DNA of 64,000 nt from Lucinisca nassula (Eukaryota > Mollusca > Bivalvia > Lucinida > Lucinidae): the NCBI GenBank assembly GCA_963580285.1, contig OY757013.1:155299900-155363899 (forward strand), read 5' to 3'. The notes beneath the pieces are model-generated. The model was not told the origin of the DNA, ran no database searches, and saw nothing but the letters and a program-made list of their open reading frames with translations. Below are positions 56,101-64,000 of this stretch, piece by piece. Numbering within the stretch: position 1 is the stretch's first letter; every line of letters begins with the position of its first letter. Made by a program: the position numbers and the translations under genes.

Positions 56101-56675
56101 GTGCCATCAGAATTGATATTTGGAGTCAGCTCAACAGACGTTTATCAATTCTAATGGTCAAAGTAATATACGATGGCTCATATTCAGTATATTTTGTCTT
56201 CTTCTCAACTTAATCTGCTAAGCTGATTGAAACCAAATTACGAACGGAGCCTCTATGGGATGAGACAATGTAAATTAATTTGTCGGAAAGTTTTCACATA
56301 TCCTAGATGTGTGTCATGCCCTTACATGGTAGAAACGCTTTGGAATTCTTCTTTTCAGGAACAAAATTGCCTTGAACTTAGAATGTAGCATTAAAGTCTC
56401 GGGACCCTTACCATGTTTGTTCAAACGGTGACCTCGGTTGACCATGACCTGTTTTAGGTCAAGGTCAACTTTGATCACTTGGACCTTTGTATAGGATTTC
56501 GTTTCTTCTGTTGTAGCCGGGTAGCATTAATATTTAGCAAGTTTGCTCAGATGGTGACCTTTGGTTGACATAGACCTATTTTATGTCAAGGATGTATGTG
56601 GTCATTTGGGCAAGTTTGCTCAGATGGTGACCTTTGGTTGACATAGACCTATTTTATGTCAAGGTTGTATGTGGT
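53138..56675 (+). mobile_element. Composite of tandem-repeat-cored elements
   Basis: It opens TTTAGCTCGCCGGAGCCAAG, the same end as element 2. Diverged blocks follow: GGGTCACATGACCAAAATGG at 53312, related arms at 53690, 55800 and 56240 (GATTGAAACCAAAT, GGAGCCTCTATGGGATGAG), and at 54480-55500 an array of about three ~330-bp units (CTTGTCAGCAAAATCTCTC, ACTTCATGAGTTATGGC, GCATAGCAAAACTTTAGAAC). Near 56550-56680 a ~74-bp piece (GTTTGCTCAGATGGTGACC) is duplicated head to tail. The closing CCCATGGGCC end is absent, so the outer boundary is uncertain. Confidence 0.6.
54086..54463 (+). mobile_element. MITE A copy with two hairpins
   Basis: Left end CATCACGAAAACACGCC, right end damaged (TATAGTCGCGTAATG). 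The whole central hairpin is present twice, at about 54190-54270 and 54290-54375, joined by TTTCTTATCTCTGCTC. The tips (GCCCCGATGAAGCGG and GCCCCGATGAGGCGG) share the CCCC variant, which points to local duplication. It sits inside the tandem-repeat composite. Confidence 0.88.
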
Positions 56676-56862
56676 CATTACATTATACCACATTATCCTG
56701 ACACTGGGTCGACCAGTCCTAGCTCTACCCCGTAAATCTGAGTGCCAAGCGAGGAGCAGCTAGTACCATTCTTAACGACTTTGGTATGTCGCGGCCCGGG
56801 ATCGAACCCGTGACCTCCCGTTCCCCGGAGCGGACACTCTACCAACTGAGCTATTGGGACCG
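56676..56862 (-). mobile_element. tRNA-derived SINE (family G)
   Basis: The minus strand opens CCGGTCCCAATAGCTCAGTT with A box TAGCTCAGTTGG and B box GGGTTCGATCCC. The body carries CGCGACATACCAAAGTCGTT and GGGGTAGAGCTAGGACTGG and ends near ATAATGTGGTATAATG. The tRNA part is well preserved, but the attached body marks it as a SINE. Confidence 0.88.
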
Positions 56863-57021
56863 GTTAATATACTGTCGGGGTAGGGGGTTTGGGAGCTAGC
56901 TCACTAAGCTCTGGTGTACAGCTAAGTAGTGAAGATAAGTGACCTGCCTGACATGACCTTAGCTGCTGACTGAGCATAAGAACCACAACCCGACACAAGA
57001 GAGTTTCCCAAAATTGCAGAA

Positions 57022-57278
57022 CATTACGAAAATACGCCTATTCAAATACATTGTAAAAAAACACACGACTATTTCCAGATATTTTTCTTATTTCTGTTCA
57101 AAATATAGATTATGTTTACACGTTGGAACCACCACAGTGAGGCGGTTCTGACGAGTACACACAATCTATATTTAGAGCAGAAATAAGAAAAATAAGGTTT
57201 ACCCCTGTAAATCCAAGTTTTACCATATAAAAGTGAGTTTTAAAGGGGTCAAAATTATATAGGCGTGTTTTCGTGATG
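57022..57278 (-). mobile_element. MITE A copy
   Basis: Reversed copy from CATTACGAAAATACGCC to GGCGTGTTTTCGTGATG, with a shortened right arm. The hairpin at about 57100-57175 has several mispairs (TTGGAACCACCACAGTGAGG). Confidence 0.88.
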
Positions 57279-57299
57279 AAACGGCATAAAATAAACCAA

Positions 57300-57505
57300 C
57301 GCATACATGCAAATACAAATAACGAAAAATCAAAACAAAACAGAAGCACCGCCTTGGAACGGTCTGTGTTTTGTACTTGGAGGGAGTAGGTTAGGGGCTT
57401 TAATCGATTTTACATGGCCACAGTCTTTGCCCTCCGTTTTTTCAATCCGCATCAGTGCAACATCCCCGAGAACATTGTAATCGATGAAACAACGATCAGA
57501 CCAAG
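57300..57505 (-). mobile_element. Retroelement P 3' tail fragment
   Basis: CACCGCCTTGGAACGGTC, TTTAATCGATTTTACATGGC, AGTGCAACATCCCCGAGAAC and GATGAAACAACGAT match the middle of a reversed P tail. Confidence 0.68.
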
Positions 57506-57527
57506 CCTGGGTCATGTCATATAATAC

Positions 57528-57763
57528 GAGCCAGCGCATGACAAAACCTACAATAAGACGTGCGTCTGGGAAGAATCAGATCAGCCTGCACATCCATACA
57601 GTCTAACCAGAGTCTTCTCTTGCTGCATGAAAGAGCAATGGGCCCTCAGCTATCCTTAGGGCGCCCAACAAAGACTCCGATCAGACTGCACGGATGCGCA
57701 GGCTGATCTGAGTCTTCGTTTGGCGCACATGTCATATTGCAGGTTTTGTCGTGCGCTGGCTCA
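57528..57763. mobile_element. Foldback element K, copy 2
   Basis: GAGCCAGCGCATGACAAAAC and GTTTTGTCGTGCGCTGGCTC (overlapping the right end) repeat the termini of 48768-48978. The interior has GATGCGCAGGCTGATCTGAG and is about 25 bp longer than copy 1. Confidence 0.85.
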
Positions 57764-58010
57764 TTTTACATGTATGATTGCTACATCAAGACATGGCATT
57801 CATTAGAGTACCGTTCTTGTTTTCTGATTTCTGCTCCGTAAATAAATTATAGATTATACGAGGACATTAATGATGTTCTAACGAGGAAGGCAATTTATTT
57901 TTGAACATGTTTAAGAGCGAAGGGCTTCGTTAGACGCCAAAAACATATTAATAAGATAAAATAAGGGGCATCCTGAATCATACGACGGAGCCAAACCTTG
58001 CTACCAGGAG

Positions 58011-58246
58011 CATTACCATAACATACACGTGTGACATAGTGCATTTTTTCCTCATCTCCAAAATGGCTTCTTTTCTGATGAAAATCTGTGATATGTTCTT
58101 ATTAATTAATTAATTAATAGGTTGTAGCTACTTGTTAGAAAAGCCTCATTTATGCGGTTGTGGGTGCTCGTTAGAAAAGCCTCATTTAGGCGGTTGTGGG
58201 TACTCGTTAGAAAAGCCTCATTTAGGCGATTTTTAGGAGTACCAAC
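58011..58246 (-). mobile_element. MITE B copy split by the LTR retrotransposon
   Basis: Starts CATTACCATAACATACACGT with the B right arm (CATCTCCAAAATGGCTTC). Its half-stem (GGTTGTGGGTACTCGTTAG plus AAAAGCCTCATTTAGGC) is present three times in tandem at about 58120-58230. The MITE resumes at 63888 with CAACAACCTATGTCTTGGAG and leaves the window at 64000. Confidence 0.88.
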
Positions 58247-58800
58247 TGTTACGAGCCAGGCGTAGCAGAAAGAAAAAGCAAACAAGCCTTTTGGAAAATT
58301 TTAACAAAATTTATTTACAAGTTAACTTTAACCTGTAGAAGTAAGAAAATTAAATGTACTTAGCTCTGTTATGAAATATCCTGAATGAATCTATTTTCCT
58401 TGATCCCACAGAATTCACAGTCCAAAATGAAAAGTAATATCCTTTAACAATCCAACACAGAATTTAGAAATAACTTTTCTTAAATGCCCAAACATCAAAC
58501 TCCAAAGTCTGACTCAATGAGAAAAATCATGCTCTTTTATAGACCCTAAGATTTCTCTAGAATGTTCCACAGGGTTGTGGAATAAGATGAGGTAATCTTC
58601 TAAAAATAATGCAAACCTGAACTTTCTGGAAGGTTCTGAAGTACTTTTCCTTGTAAACATGTTGTTTACAAAAAAAGAAATTAATCTGTGACTCAGTTTT
58701 CTAGAATCTTCTATAAAAAGATTAACAAGATATTTATAGCACTATTAGGTCACAGTGGGGTGAAAGTGGGAATCAGAAAAATAAATTCTTATGCATAACA
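58247..58800 (-). repeat. 3' LTR (554 bp)
   Basis: Bounded by TGTTA and TAACA, 5-bp inverted ends with TG…CA. On the minus strand AATAAA at 58310-58315 is a likely polyadenylation signal. It has the same length as the LTR at 63334 and no difference was noticed. Confidence 0.95.
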
Positions 58801-58811
58801 CTCCCCCTCTT
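58801..58811 (-). other. Polypurine tract
   Basis: The minus strand reads AGAGGGGGAG immediately before the 3' LTR. This is the expected primer site for plus-strand DNA synthesis. Confidence 0.85.
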
Positions 58812-58945
58812 CGAGGAAAAGAAAGATTTATGTAATAAAGCTTTCTTTTGCTTTAAGAATAATAAAATATTGAGCATAGCATATAAAATTACATGTATCT
58901 ACAATCCACTTTAATAGGAAAGAAAAACACAACTCCTGACACTGC

Positions 58946-59188
58946 TCAAGCTCTTGAAAGGGCATCAGGGATAATGTTATCTCTCCCTCTGATATGTCTT
59001 ATGTCTAAATTATACTCTTGTAGCATAAGACTCCACCTGAGCAACCGCTGATTTTTGTTTTTCATTTTATGTATGAAAGTCAGTGGATTGTGATCACTGA
59101 AAACAACAATCGGTGCAGTAGTAGGGGTAAGATAGACTTCGAAATGTTGCAGACTGATTCTTGCTCTGCATCTGTCTATGTTCGAGAA
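58946..59188 (-). pseudogene. RNase H C-terminal remnant of the retrotransposon
   Basis: The frame encodes LQHFEVYL, then VVFSDHNPLTFIHKMKNKNQ, RLLRWSLMLQEYNLDIRHI and RDNIIPDALSRA before a stop. This is the end of a Ty3/gypsy RNase H domain. Upstream the match stops abruptly at about 59170. Only about 20 bp separate it from the end of the long ORF, in a different frame, so the RT palm with its YXDD box and most of RNase H are gone. Confidence 0.9.
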
Positions 59189-59205
59189 TTAATCCTTCTA
59201 AGAGT

Positions 59206-62200
59206 CTATAAACATTTTTGTCCTTTCTTGTTCTGGTATAAGAATACTAGGAGAACTCCATTCCAGTCATTGTCCAGCAAATACTGAATTTCTTCTTTAA
59301 GATTTTTCTGTTTTATAGGATTCATCCTGTATAGGTGTTGTTTTACAGGTTTGGAACCATTTATGTCCACATCGTGAAATATTTTGTCTGTCCGTGTTGG
59401 AATGTCAGGAAATAAGTGTCCATATTCAAAAATCAGCTGTTTCAGTTCATTCCGCTGATTTGGCTCTAGATGTGACAGTTTCTGGTCAAGATTCCGTAGA
59501 ATGTCAGAATTCTGAAGTTTTGATGATGTGGGATCCGACTTCACTGAATTAATATCCTCACAGTCATTGTCACATGAATTAAGTGGAACAGAGCTAACTA
59601 GATTGACTGATGTTAAAGTTGTATTGTCCCTATCTATGTATTCCTTAAGCATGTTAATATGACATAGCTGCTTTAGCTTGCGCCTCCCAGGAGTGTTTAT
59701 TATGTAATTTACGTCACTGATCTTTTTGTCTACAGTGTATGGACCATAATACCTGGCCTGCAACGATTTTCCTGGTATAGGCAAAAGAGCTAGTACCTTA
59801 TCACCTGGTTTAAAATTCCTTTCTTTTGTCCCTATGTCATATAGCTGTTTCATTTTCCTTTGGGCTGACTGAAGATTGGTCCGAGCAGCCTCACAAGCTT
59901 TTGAAAGTCTAGTTTTGAAATCAGACACATACTGAAGTAAATTCAGGGAGGTGTCATCATTGGAGAGAAATTTCTCTTTGAGAAGTTTCAAAGGACCACG
60001 AACAGTATGACCAAATACTAATTCAAATGGACTGAAGCCAAGAGATTCTTGCACAGATTCTCTAACAGCAAATAAAAGGAGATGGATGCCTTCATCCCAA
60101 TCCTTCTCTGTGTCAAAACAATATGATCTTATCATGTTTTTCAATGTTTGATGGAATCTTTCAAGGGCACCTTGACTTTCAGGATGATAGGCCGATGACT
60201 TATACTGTACAATGCCAAGTTCATGCATTACTTGTTGAAATATTCCAGACATAAAATTTGAGCCTTGGTCTGACTGAATAGATTTAGGAAGCCCAACAAA
60301 TGTGAAAAACTTCACTAAGGCCTTGACGATTGTCTTAGTTTTGATATTTCTTAAAGGAATGGCTTCAGGAAAACGTGTGGAAGCACACATAATGGTCAAA
60401 AGATATTCACAGCCGGACTTAGTTCTGGGCAAGGGACCCACACAGTCTATAATTATTCGACTGAAAGGTTCATCAAAAGCAGGTATAGGCTGCAAATGAG
60501 CCTTGGGTATAGTCTGATTGGGTTTTCCTACCATTTGGCATGTATGGCAGGACCTACAATGCTGAGAAACATCTGATTTTAACCCAGGCCAGTAAAAATG
60601 ATTAAGAATCTTGTGATAGGTTTTATTTACACCTAAATGTCCTGACATGGGAGTTTCATGTGCCAAGTTTAATATTTGGGAACGGTAAACCCGTGGAACC
60701 ACTATCTGGTGGTTGACAGTCCACTCGTCTTCTGCTGAGACGTCTGGTGGACGCCATTTTCTCATAAGAATGTCATTTTTGACATAATAACAGACTGGGA
60801 CCTGAGATACTTCCTGCTCATCTAAGGCCCTTTCAAATAAAGACGAAATTTCAGGATCCTTGTGCTGTTCTATAGCTAGTTGAGACCCGGACATTTTGTC
60901 ATGGCCTAAATCTAAAGATGAATTATTCTCATGAAAATCTGTCTGCTTATCAGGCAGGCTTGAAGACAGAGACCTTGTTATCTCGTCATTAAAAGACTGA
61001 CCCAAAAAGGTATCAGTAAAATCAAAATCCTGTTTCCCATCAGTTTGCTTGGCCTTACGTGCCATAGCCCTTGTGACTGCACAGGACGGATAAAGATCAG
61101 GAACTTCCTGCTCAATGGGATCAGGCGGTTGGTCTATGCAAGGATTAGTAGTCAAAAGTGGGTTTACCACAACCTTATCTCCAGCTAAGTCATTGCCTAG
61201 CAACAAATGAACACCTTTAAAAGGTAAAGAAGGTCTAATACCAACAGCCACTGAACCGGATACCAAGTCTGATGACAAATAAACGTTATGAAGCGGAACA
61301 TTAACAAATCCACATTCCACACCCTGAATAAGGACACTTTGGCCCAAAGAAGTCTTCTCGGAAAAAGGCAGTGTATCTGCTAGAATAAGAGATTGAGAAG
61401 CTCCAGTATCTCGTAAGATTTTAATAGGGGTAGGATGGGCATAACTGTCACCATTTAGTGACACAAAACCATCTGATAAGAATGGTTCATAAATCTCCAT
61501 AACTGAATCAGTCTCAGATAATTTGATATCAGAAAGAGTTTCCTCCCTTACACAAGACTGTGGGTTTGGCCTTATAGAAGTCAAGCCTGTAGGCTTTAGT
61601 TCCTCTTGTCTTTCTCTTTCTTTCCTTCGCTTTAATTTTAAACACTCAGAGATCAAATGACCTGTATTTTTACAGTAATAACAAACTACTTGAGATTGAG
61701 ATAAGGGATTCTGGTCTTTGTTTTCACCAGAAGGTTTGGGAAAATTTGGGCTTCTGTTTTCACCAGAAGGTTTGGAAGGATTCTGGCTTTTATTTTCACC
61801 AGAAAGTTTGGGCATAGTACTAGATGTATGGCTATAACTACCAGAAAGATTACTGGGATAGAATCTTGGACCTGTCTGTGGATTATAAGGTTTTCGAGGA
61901 TAAGGCCTGTTCACAAATGAGACTTTATGAGTCAAAGCATAATCATCTGCCAAACGAGAAGCTTCCTCCAAAGTTTCAACCTGTCTCTCATCGAGAAAAG
62001 ATTTAATGTCTGAATTTATGCACCGTTTGAACTCTTCAACAAGGACAAGCTGTCTAAGTTTGTCATGATCAGAGCCTACTTTTTTAGAAGAACACCACCT
62101 ATCAAATAATTGTTCTTTGGTTCGAGCAAATTCTACATGGGTCTGGGAAATTTCTTTTTTACAGTTCCTAAATTTCTGCCTGTAAGCCTCAGGGACCAAC

Positions 62201-63021
62201 TCATATGCCTTAAGAATAAGCTCCTTGACCAGATCATAGTCTGAGCTTTGCTCGACAGTTAACTGAGTGTAAATGTCTCGAGCCTTTCCGACAACAACGC
62301 TTTGCAAAAGTAAGGTCCAATGCTCTTTTGGCCATTTTAAATTTTCTGCAACTTTTTCAAAATGCAAAAAATACTTATCTACCTCTTTTTCCTGAAATGG
62401 CGGAACTAATCTGATGTGTTTTGTGGCATCAAAGTAACTACCAGAGTCAAAAACAGGGGTAGGTTTCACCCTATCCTGACCCTGGAGTTCCATTTCCTTC
62501 ATCTTTAATTGAAATTGCCATTTTTCTCTTTCTATTTCAAGTCGCTCTTCTTTTTCTAATTTTTCTTTCTGAAGGCGTTCCTCCATTTCTCTTTGTTTTT
62601 CTTCCTGTTCTAATTTTTCTTTTCGAATTCGTTCTTCCATTTCTAATCTTTCCATCTGCATTTGTCTCTGCATTTCTCTTTCTTTTTCCTTCTCTCTTTC
62701 TTCCATTTCCCTTTGCTTTTCTTTCTCTCTTTCTTCCATTTCTAACCTTAACTTCTCCAATTCAATTTGCCTTCCTATTTCAATTTGTCTCATTTGTAAT
62801 TCAGTATGTGAAACCATAATGAGAGACAAAGCAGATGGATCGAAAAGTTCTTCATCAACAAAAAACTGCACCAAAATATTCTTAATTTCATGCTTCTTCA
62901 TGCTTGTTTTGACAGCAGTGACCCCATAATGGGAAGCAATTTCTAGCAAATCTGTCCTTTTGGCCAGATTAAACAACTCCTGAGTAGGCTGAGCCAAAAA
63001 GCTTCTCAAATCAAACGACAT
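59206..63021 (-). CDS. Gag-protease-integrase polyprotein with truncated RT, Gmr1-like
   Basis: 1271 residues. Order: a Glu/Arg/Lys-rich coiled coil (about 73-182), a capsid region with a SCAN-like C-terminal part (about 195-366, with YRQKFR and LFDRWC), a zinc knuckle C447-C450-H455-C460 (CX2CX4HX4C), an aspartic protease with DTGA at 538-541, integrase zinc finger H788/H795/C825/C828, and integrase core D859, D918, E954 (exactly 35 residues between the last two). A GPY motif follows at 1093-1095 (RYYGPYTV), then the start of RT at about 1216-1252 (HDVDINGSKPVKQHLYRMNP). The ORF ends at a stop 19 residues later where RT should continue. Gag packages the RNA, protease cleaves, and integrase inserts the DNA; all three look intact. 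The start is the first ATG of the open frame, 290 bp from the primer binding site. Confidence 0.94.
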   Translation of the reverse strand: MSFDLRSFLAQPTQELFNLAKRTDLLEIASHYGVTAVKTSMKKHEIKNILVQFFVDEELFDPSALSLIMVSHTELQMRQIEIGRQIELEKLRLEMEEREKEKQREMEEREKEKEREMQRQMQMERLEMEERIRKEKLEQEEKQREMEERLQKEKLEKEERLEIEREKWQFQLKMKEMELQGQDRVKPTPVFDSGSYFDATKHIRLVPPFQEKEVDKYFLHFEKVAENLKWPKEHWTLLLQSVVVGKARDIYTQLTVEQSSDYDLVKELILKAYELVPEAYRQKFRNCKKEISQTHVEFARTKEQLFDRWCSSKKVGSDHDKLRQLVLVEEFKRCINSDIKSFLDERQVETLEEASRLADDYALTHKVSFVNRPYPRKPYNPQTGPRFYPSNLSGSYSHTSSTMPKLSGENKSQNPSKPSGENRSPNFPKPSGENKDQNPLSQSQVVCYYCKNTGHLISECLKLKRRKERERQEELKPTGLTSIRPNPQSCVREETLSDIKLSETDSVMEIYEPFLSDGFVSLNGDSYAHPTPIKILRDTGASQSLILADTLPFSEKTSLGQSVLIQGVECGFVNVPLHNVYLSSDLVSGSVAVGIRPSLPFKGVHLLLGNDLAGDKVVVNPLLTTNPCIDQPPDPIEQEVPDLYPSCAVTRAMARKAKQTDGKQDFDFTDTFLGQSFNDEITRSLSSSLPDKQTDFHENNSSLDLGHDKMSGSQLAIEQHKDPEISSLFERALDEQEVSQVPVCYYVKNDILMRKWRPPDVSAEDEWTVNHQIVVPRVYRSQILNLAHETPMSGHLGVNKTYHKILNHFYWPGLKSDVSQHCRSCHTCQMVGKPNQTIPKAHLQPIPAFDEPFSRIIIDCVGPLPRTKSGCEYLLTIMCASTRFPEAIPLRNIKTKTIVKALVKFFTFVGLPKSIQSDQGSNFMSGIFQQVMHELGIVQYKSSAYHPESQGALERFHQTLKNMIRSYCFDTEKDWDEGIHLLLFAVRESVQESLGFSPFELVFGHTVRGPLKLLKEKFLSNDDTSLNLLQYVSDFKTRLSKACEAARTNLQSAQRKMKQLYDIGTKERNFKPGDKVLALLPIPGKSLQARYYGPYTVDKKISDVNYIINTPGRRKLKQLCHINMLKEYIDRDNTTLTSVNLVSSVPLNSCDNDCEDINSVKSDPTSSKLQNSDILRNLDQKLSHLEPNQRNELKQLIFEYGHLFPDIPTRTDKIFHDVDINGSKPVKQHLYRMNPIKQKNLKEEIQYLLDNDWNGVLLVFLYQNKKGQKCL

Positions 63022-63310
63022 GTTTGCTTTTTGTTTGTTTTATAAAGTGTTTATGGAAATATAGATTGAGGTTAATTTGACAAAGTTTTTTTTTTTTTTT
63101 TTTTTTTTGAAATGACAAGCCCAACAAAAATTTCACATGAAATGACAAGTACTATTTCACCTGAAATGCCAGTTCACATGAAATGACAATCCCCTATATG
63201 CCTATAGGGAAATACCAATCTTGTGAAGCAACTGCCAAATCTATTTGATAAGAAATGACAATTACCTGCCGTCACATGAAATGTCGGTTTTAAAATGCTC
63301 AAATGGTTTT
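63022..63310 (-). other. Retrotransposon leader with repeated GAAATGACA motif
   Basis: Non-coding leader between primer binding site and gag. On the plus strand GAAATGACAA or close variants, often preceded by CACAT, occur about six times between 63110 and 63290. A T-run of about 22 bases (63086-63108) follows. No long ORF is present. Confidence 0.7.
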
Positions 63311-63328
63311 ATCCCGGACGAGCCCCCA
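63311..63328 (-). other. Primer binding site for tRNA-Pro
   Basis: The minus strand reads TGGGGGCTCGTCCGGGAT, 5 bases after the 5' LTR. This 18-mer is the proline-tRNA primer binding site known from gammaretroviruses, complementary to the tRNA-Pro 3' end. Confidence 0.92.
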
Positions 63329-63333
63329 ATTTC

Positions 63334-63887
63334 TGTTACGAGCCAGGCGTAGCAGAAAGAAAAAGCAAACAAGCCTTTTGGAAAATTTTAACAAAATTTA
63401 TTTACAAGTTAACTTTAACCTGTAGAAGTAAGAAAATTAAATGTACTTAGCTCTGTTATGAAATATCCTGAATGAATCTATTTTCCTTGATCCCACAGAA
63501 TTCACAGTCCAAAATGAAAAGTAATATCCTTTAACAATCCAACACAGAATTTAGAAATAACTTTTCTTAAATGCCCAAACATCAAACTCCAAAGTCTGAC
63601 TCAATGAGAAAAATCATGCTCTTTTATAGACCCTAAGATTTCTCTAGAATGTTCCACAGGGTTGTGGAATAAGATGAGGTAATCTTCTAAAAATAATGCA
63701 AACCTGAACTTTCTGGAAGGTTCTGAAGTACTTTTCCTTGTAAACATGTTGTTTACAAAAAAAGAAATTAATCTGTGACTCAGTTTTCTAGAATCTTCTA
63801 TAAAAAGATTAACAAGATATTTATAGCACTATTAGGTCACAGTGGGGTGAAAGTGGGAATCAGAAAAATAAATTCTTATGCATAACA
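63334..63887 (-). repeat. 5' LTR (554 bp) with promoter
   Basis: Same termini as the 3' LTR. On the minus strand TATAAAAG at 63621-63628 is a convincing TATA box; transcription would start about 25-30 bases further along, inside the LTR. Confidence 0.94.
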
Positions 63888-64000
63888 CAACAACCTATGT
63901 CTTGGAGTAGAATTAGAATAATATATTAAAAATATCAAAAATAAAGTTTACCCACGTAAACGACAATGTTCTCTATATAAAGTAGAGTTTAGGGGGTGTT
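63888..64000 (-). mobile_element. MITE B, remainder after LTR insertion
   Basis: CAACAACCTATGTCTTGGAG completes the hairpin interrupted at 58246. The left arm (TTTACCCACGTAAACGACAA, AAAGTAGAGTTTAGGGGGTG) runs off the window. Confidence 0.85.

Larger units (their letters stand above)
58247..63887 (-). mobile_element. Gmr1-like LTR retrotransposon, internally deleted
   Basis: A 5641-bp element on the minus strand: LTR, primer binding site, repeated leader, one 1271-codon gag-protease-integrase-RT start ORF, an RNase H remnant, polypurine tract and LTR. It is flanked by CAAC on both sides (58243-58246 and 63888-63891). The LTRs look identical, so insertion is recent. Integrase precedes RT, as in Gmr1-type Ty3/gypsy elements. 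Loss of the RT core means it depends on another copy for reverse transcription. No env-like ORF is seen. Confidence 0.95.

Noticed and set aside
59069..59287. Plus-strand ORF opposite the retrotransposon
   Set aside because: Shadow of the RNase H remnant and ORF end, which match known domains on the minus strand.
58247..63887. Endogenous retrovirus with an envelope gene
   Set aside because: The proline-type primer site is retrovirus-like, but no env-like ORF or space for one exists, and the domain order is Gmr1-like.

Overview
This is animal nuclear DNA, most likely from a bivalve mollusc. It is AT-rich, intron-bearing and about three quarters repeats. The repeat types I recognise from bivalve genomes are tRNA-derived SINEs with (CAAA)n tails, tandem-repeat-cored elements flanked by the 'AGGCCCATGGGCC' and 'GCTCACCAGAG' ends, and a retroelement whose reverse transcriptase (RT) carries a GIPMGTNCAPL-type motif. 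The species cannot be fixed from the sequence.

Only one host gene is supported. A class A neuropeptide receptor resembling CCHamide/bombesin-type receptors is coded in a single exon at 10035-11225 (+). A 3' splice site lies 27 bp upstream of its ATG, behind a (TA)n tract of about 57 units. A hairpin-forming MITE starts about 30 bp after its stop codon.

The other large ORF belongs to a mobile element. 58247-63887 is a Ty3/gypsy-class LTR retrotransposon on the minus strand. It has two 554-bp LTRs that look identical, a tRNA-Pro-type primer binding site, a polypurine tract, a 4-bp target duplication (CAAC) and one 1271-codon ORF. Its domain order is gag - protease - integrase - start of RT. 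Integrase before RT is the Gmr1-like arrangement, not the usual gypsy one. Most of RT and RNase H is deleted, leaving only the RNase H tail at 58946-59188, so this is a young but non-autonomous copy.

Layout. 1-9.9 kb: SINEs, MITEs and a tandem-repeat-cored element (5149-7628). 9.9-11.5 kb: the receptor exon. 11.5-20.8 kb: SINEs, MITEs, a diverged local duplication carrying a piggyBac-type MITE in one copy only, and a terminal-inverted-repeat element. 21.0-26.9 kb: one decayed retroelement copy ('element P' below), broken up by three later insertions, one of which contains an exact 1534-bp tandem duplication. 27.3-31 kb: a SINE, a 160-bp-period array, an element P 3' end and a LINE fragment. 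31-53 kb: sparser, with element P 3' ends, a mariner pseudogene, tandem arrays and MITEs. 53.1-57.8 kb: further tandem-repeat elements, a SINE and a foldback element. 58-64 kb: the LTR element, inserted in a MITE.

The most striking repeated structure is a pair of related MITE subfamilies, here called A and B. Both begin CATCACG and end CGTAATG, and both share a long central hairpin, but they differ in the next ~20 bases and in the right arm. About 25 full, partial or interrupted copies are present. They insert into, and are themselves interrupted by, nearly every other repeat class, which gives a readable order of insertion.
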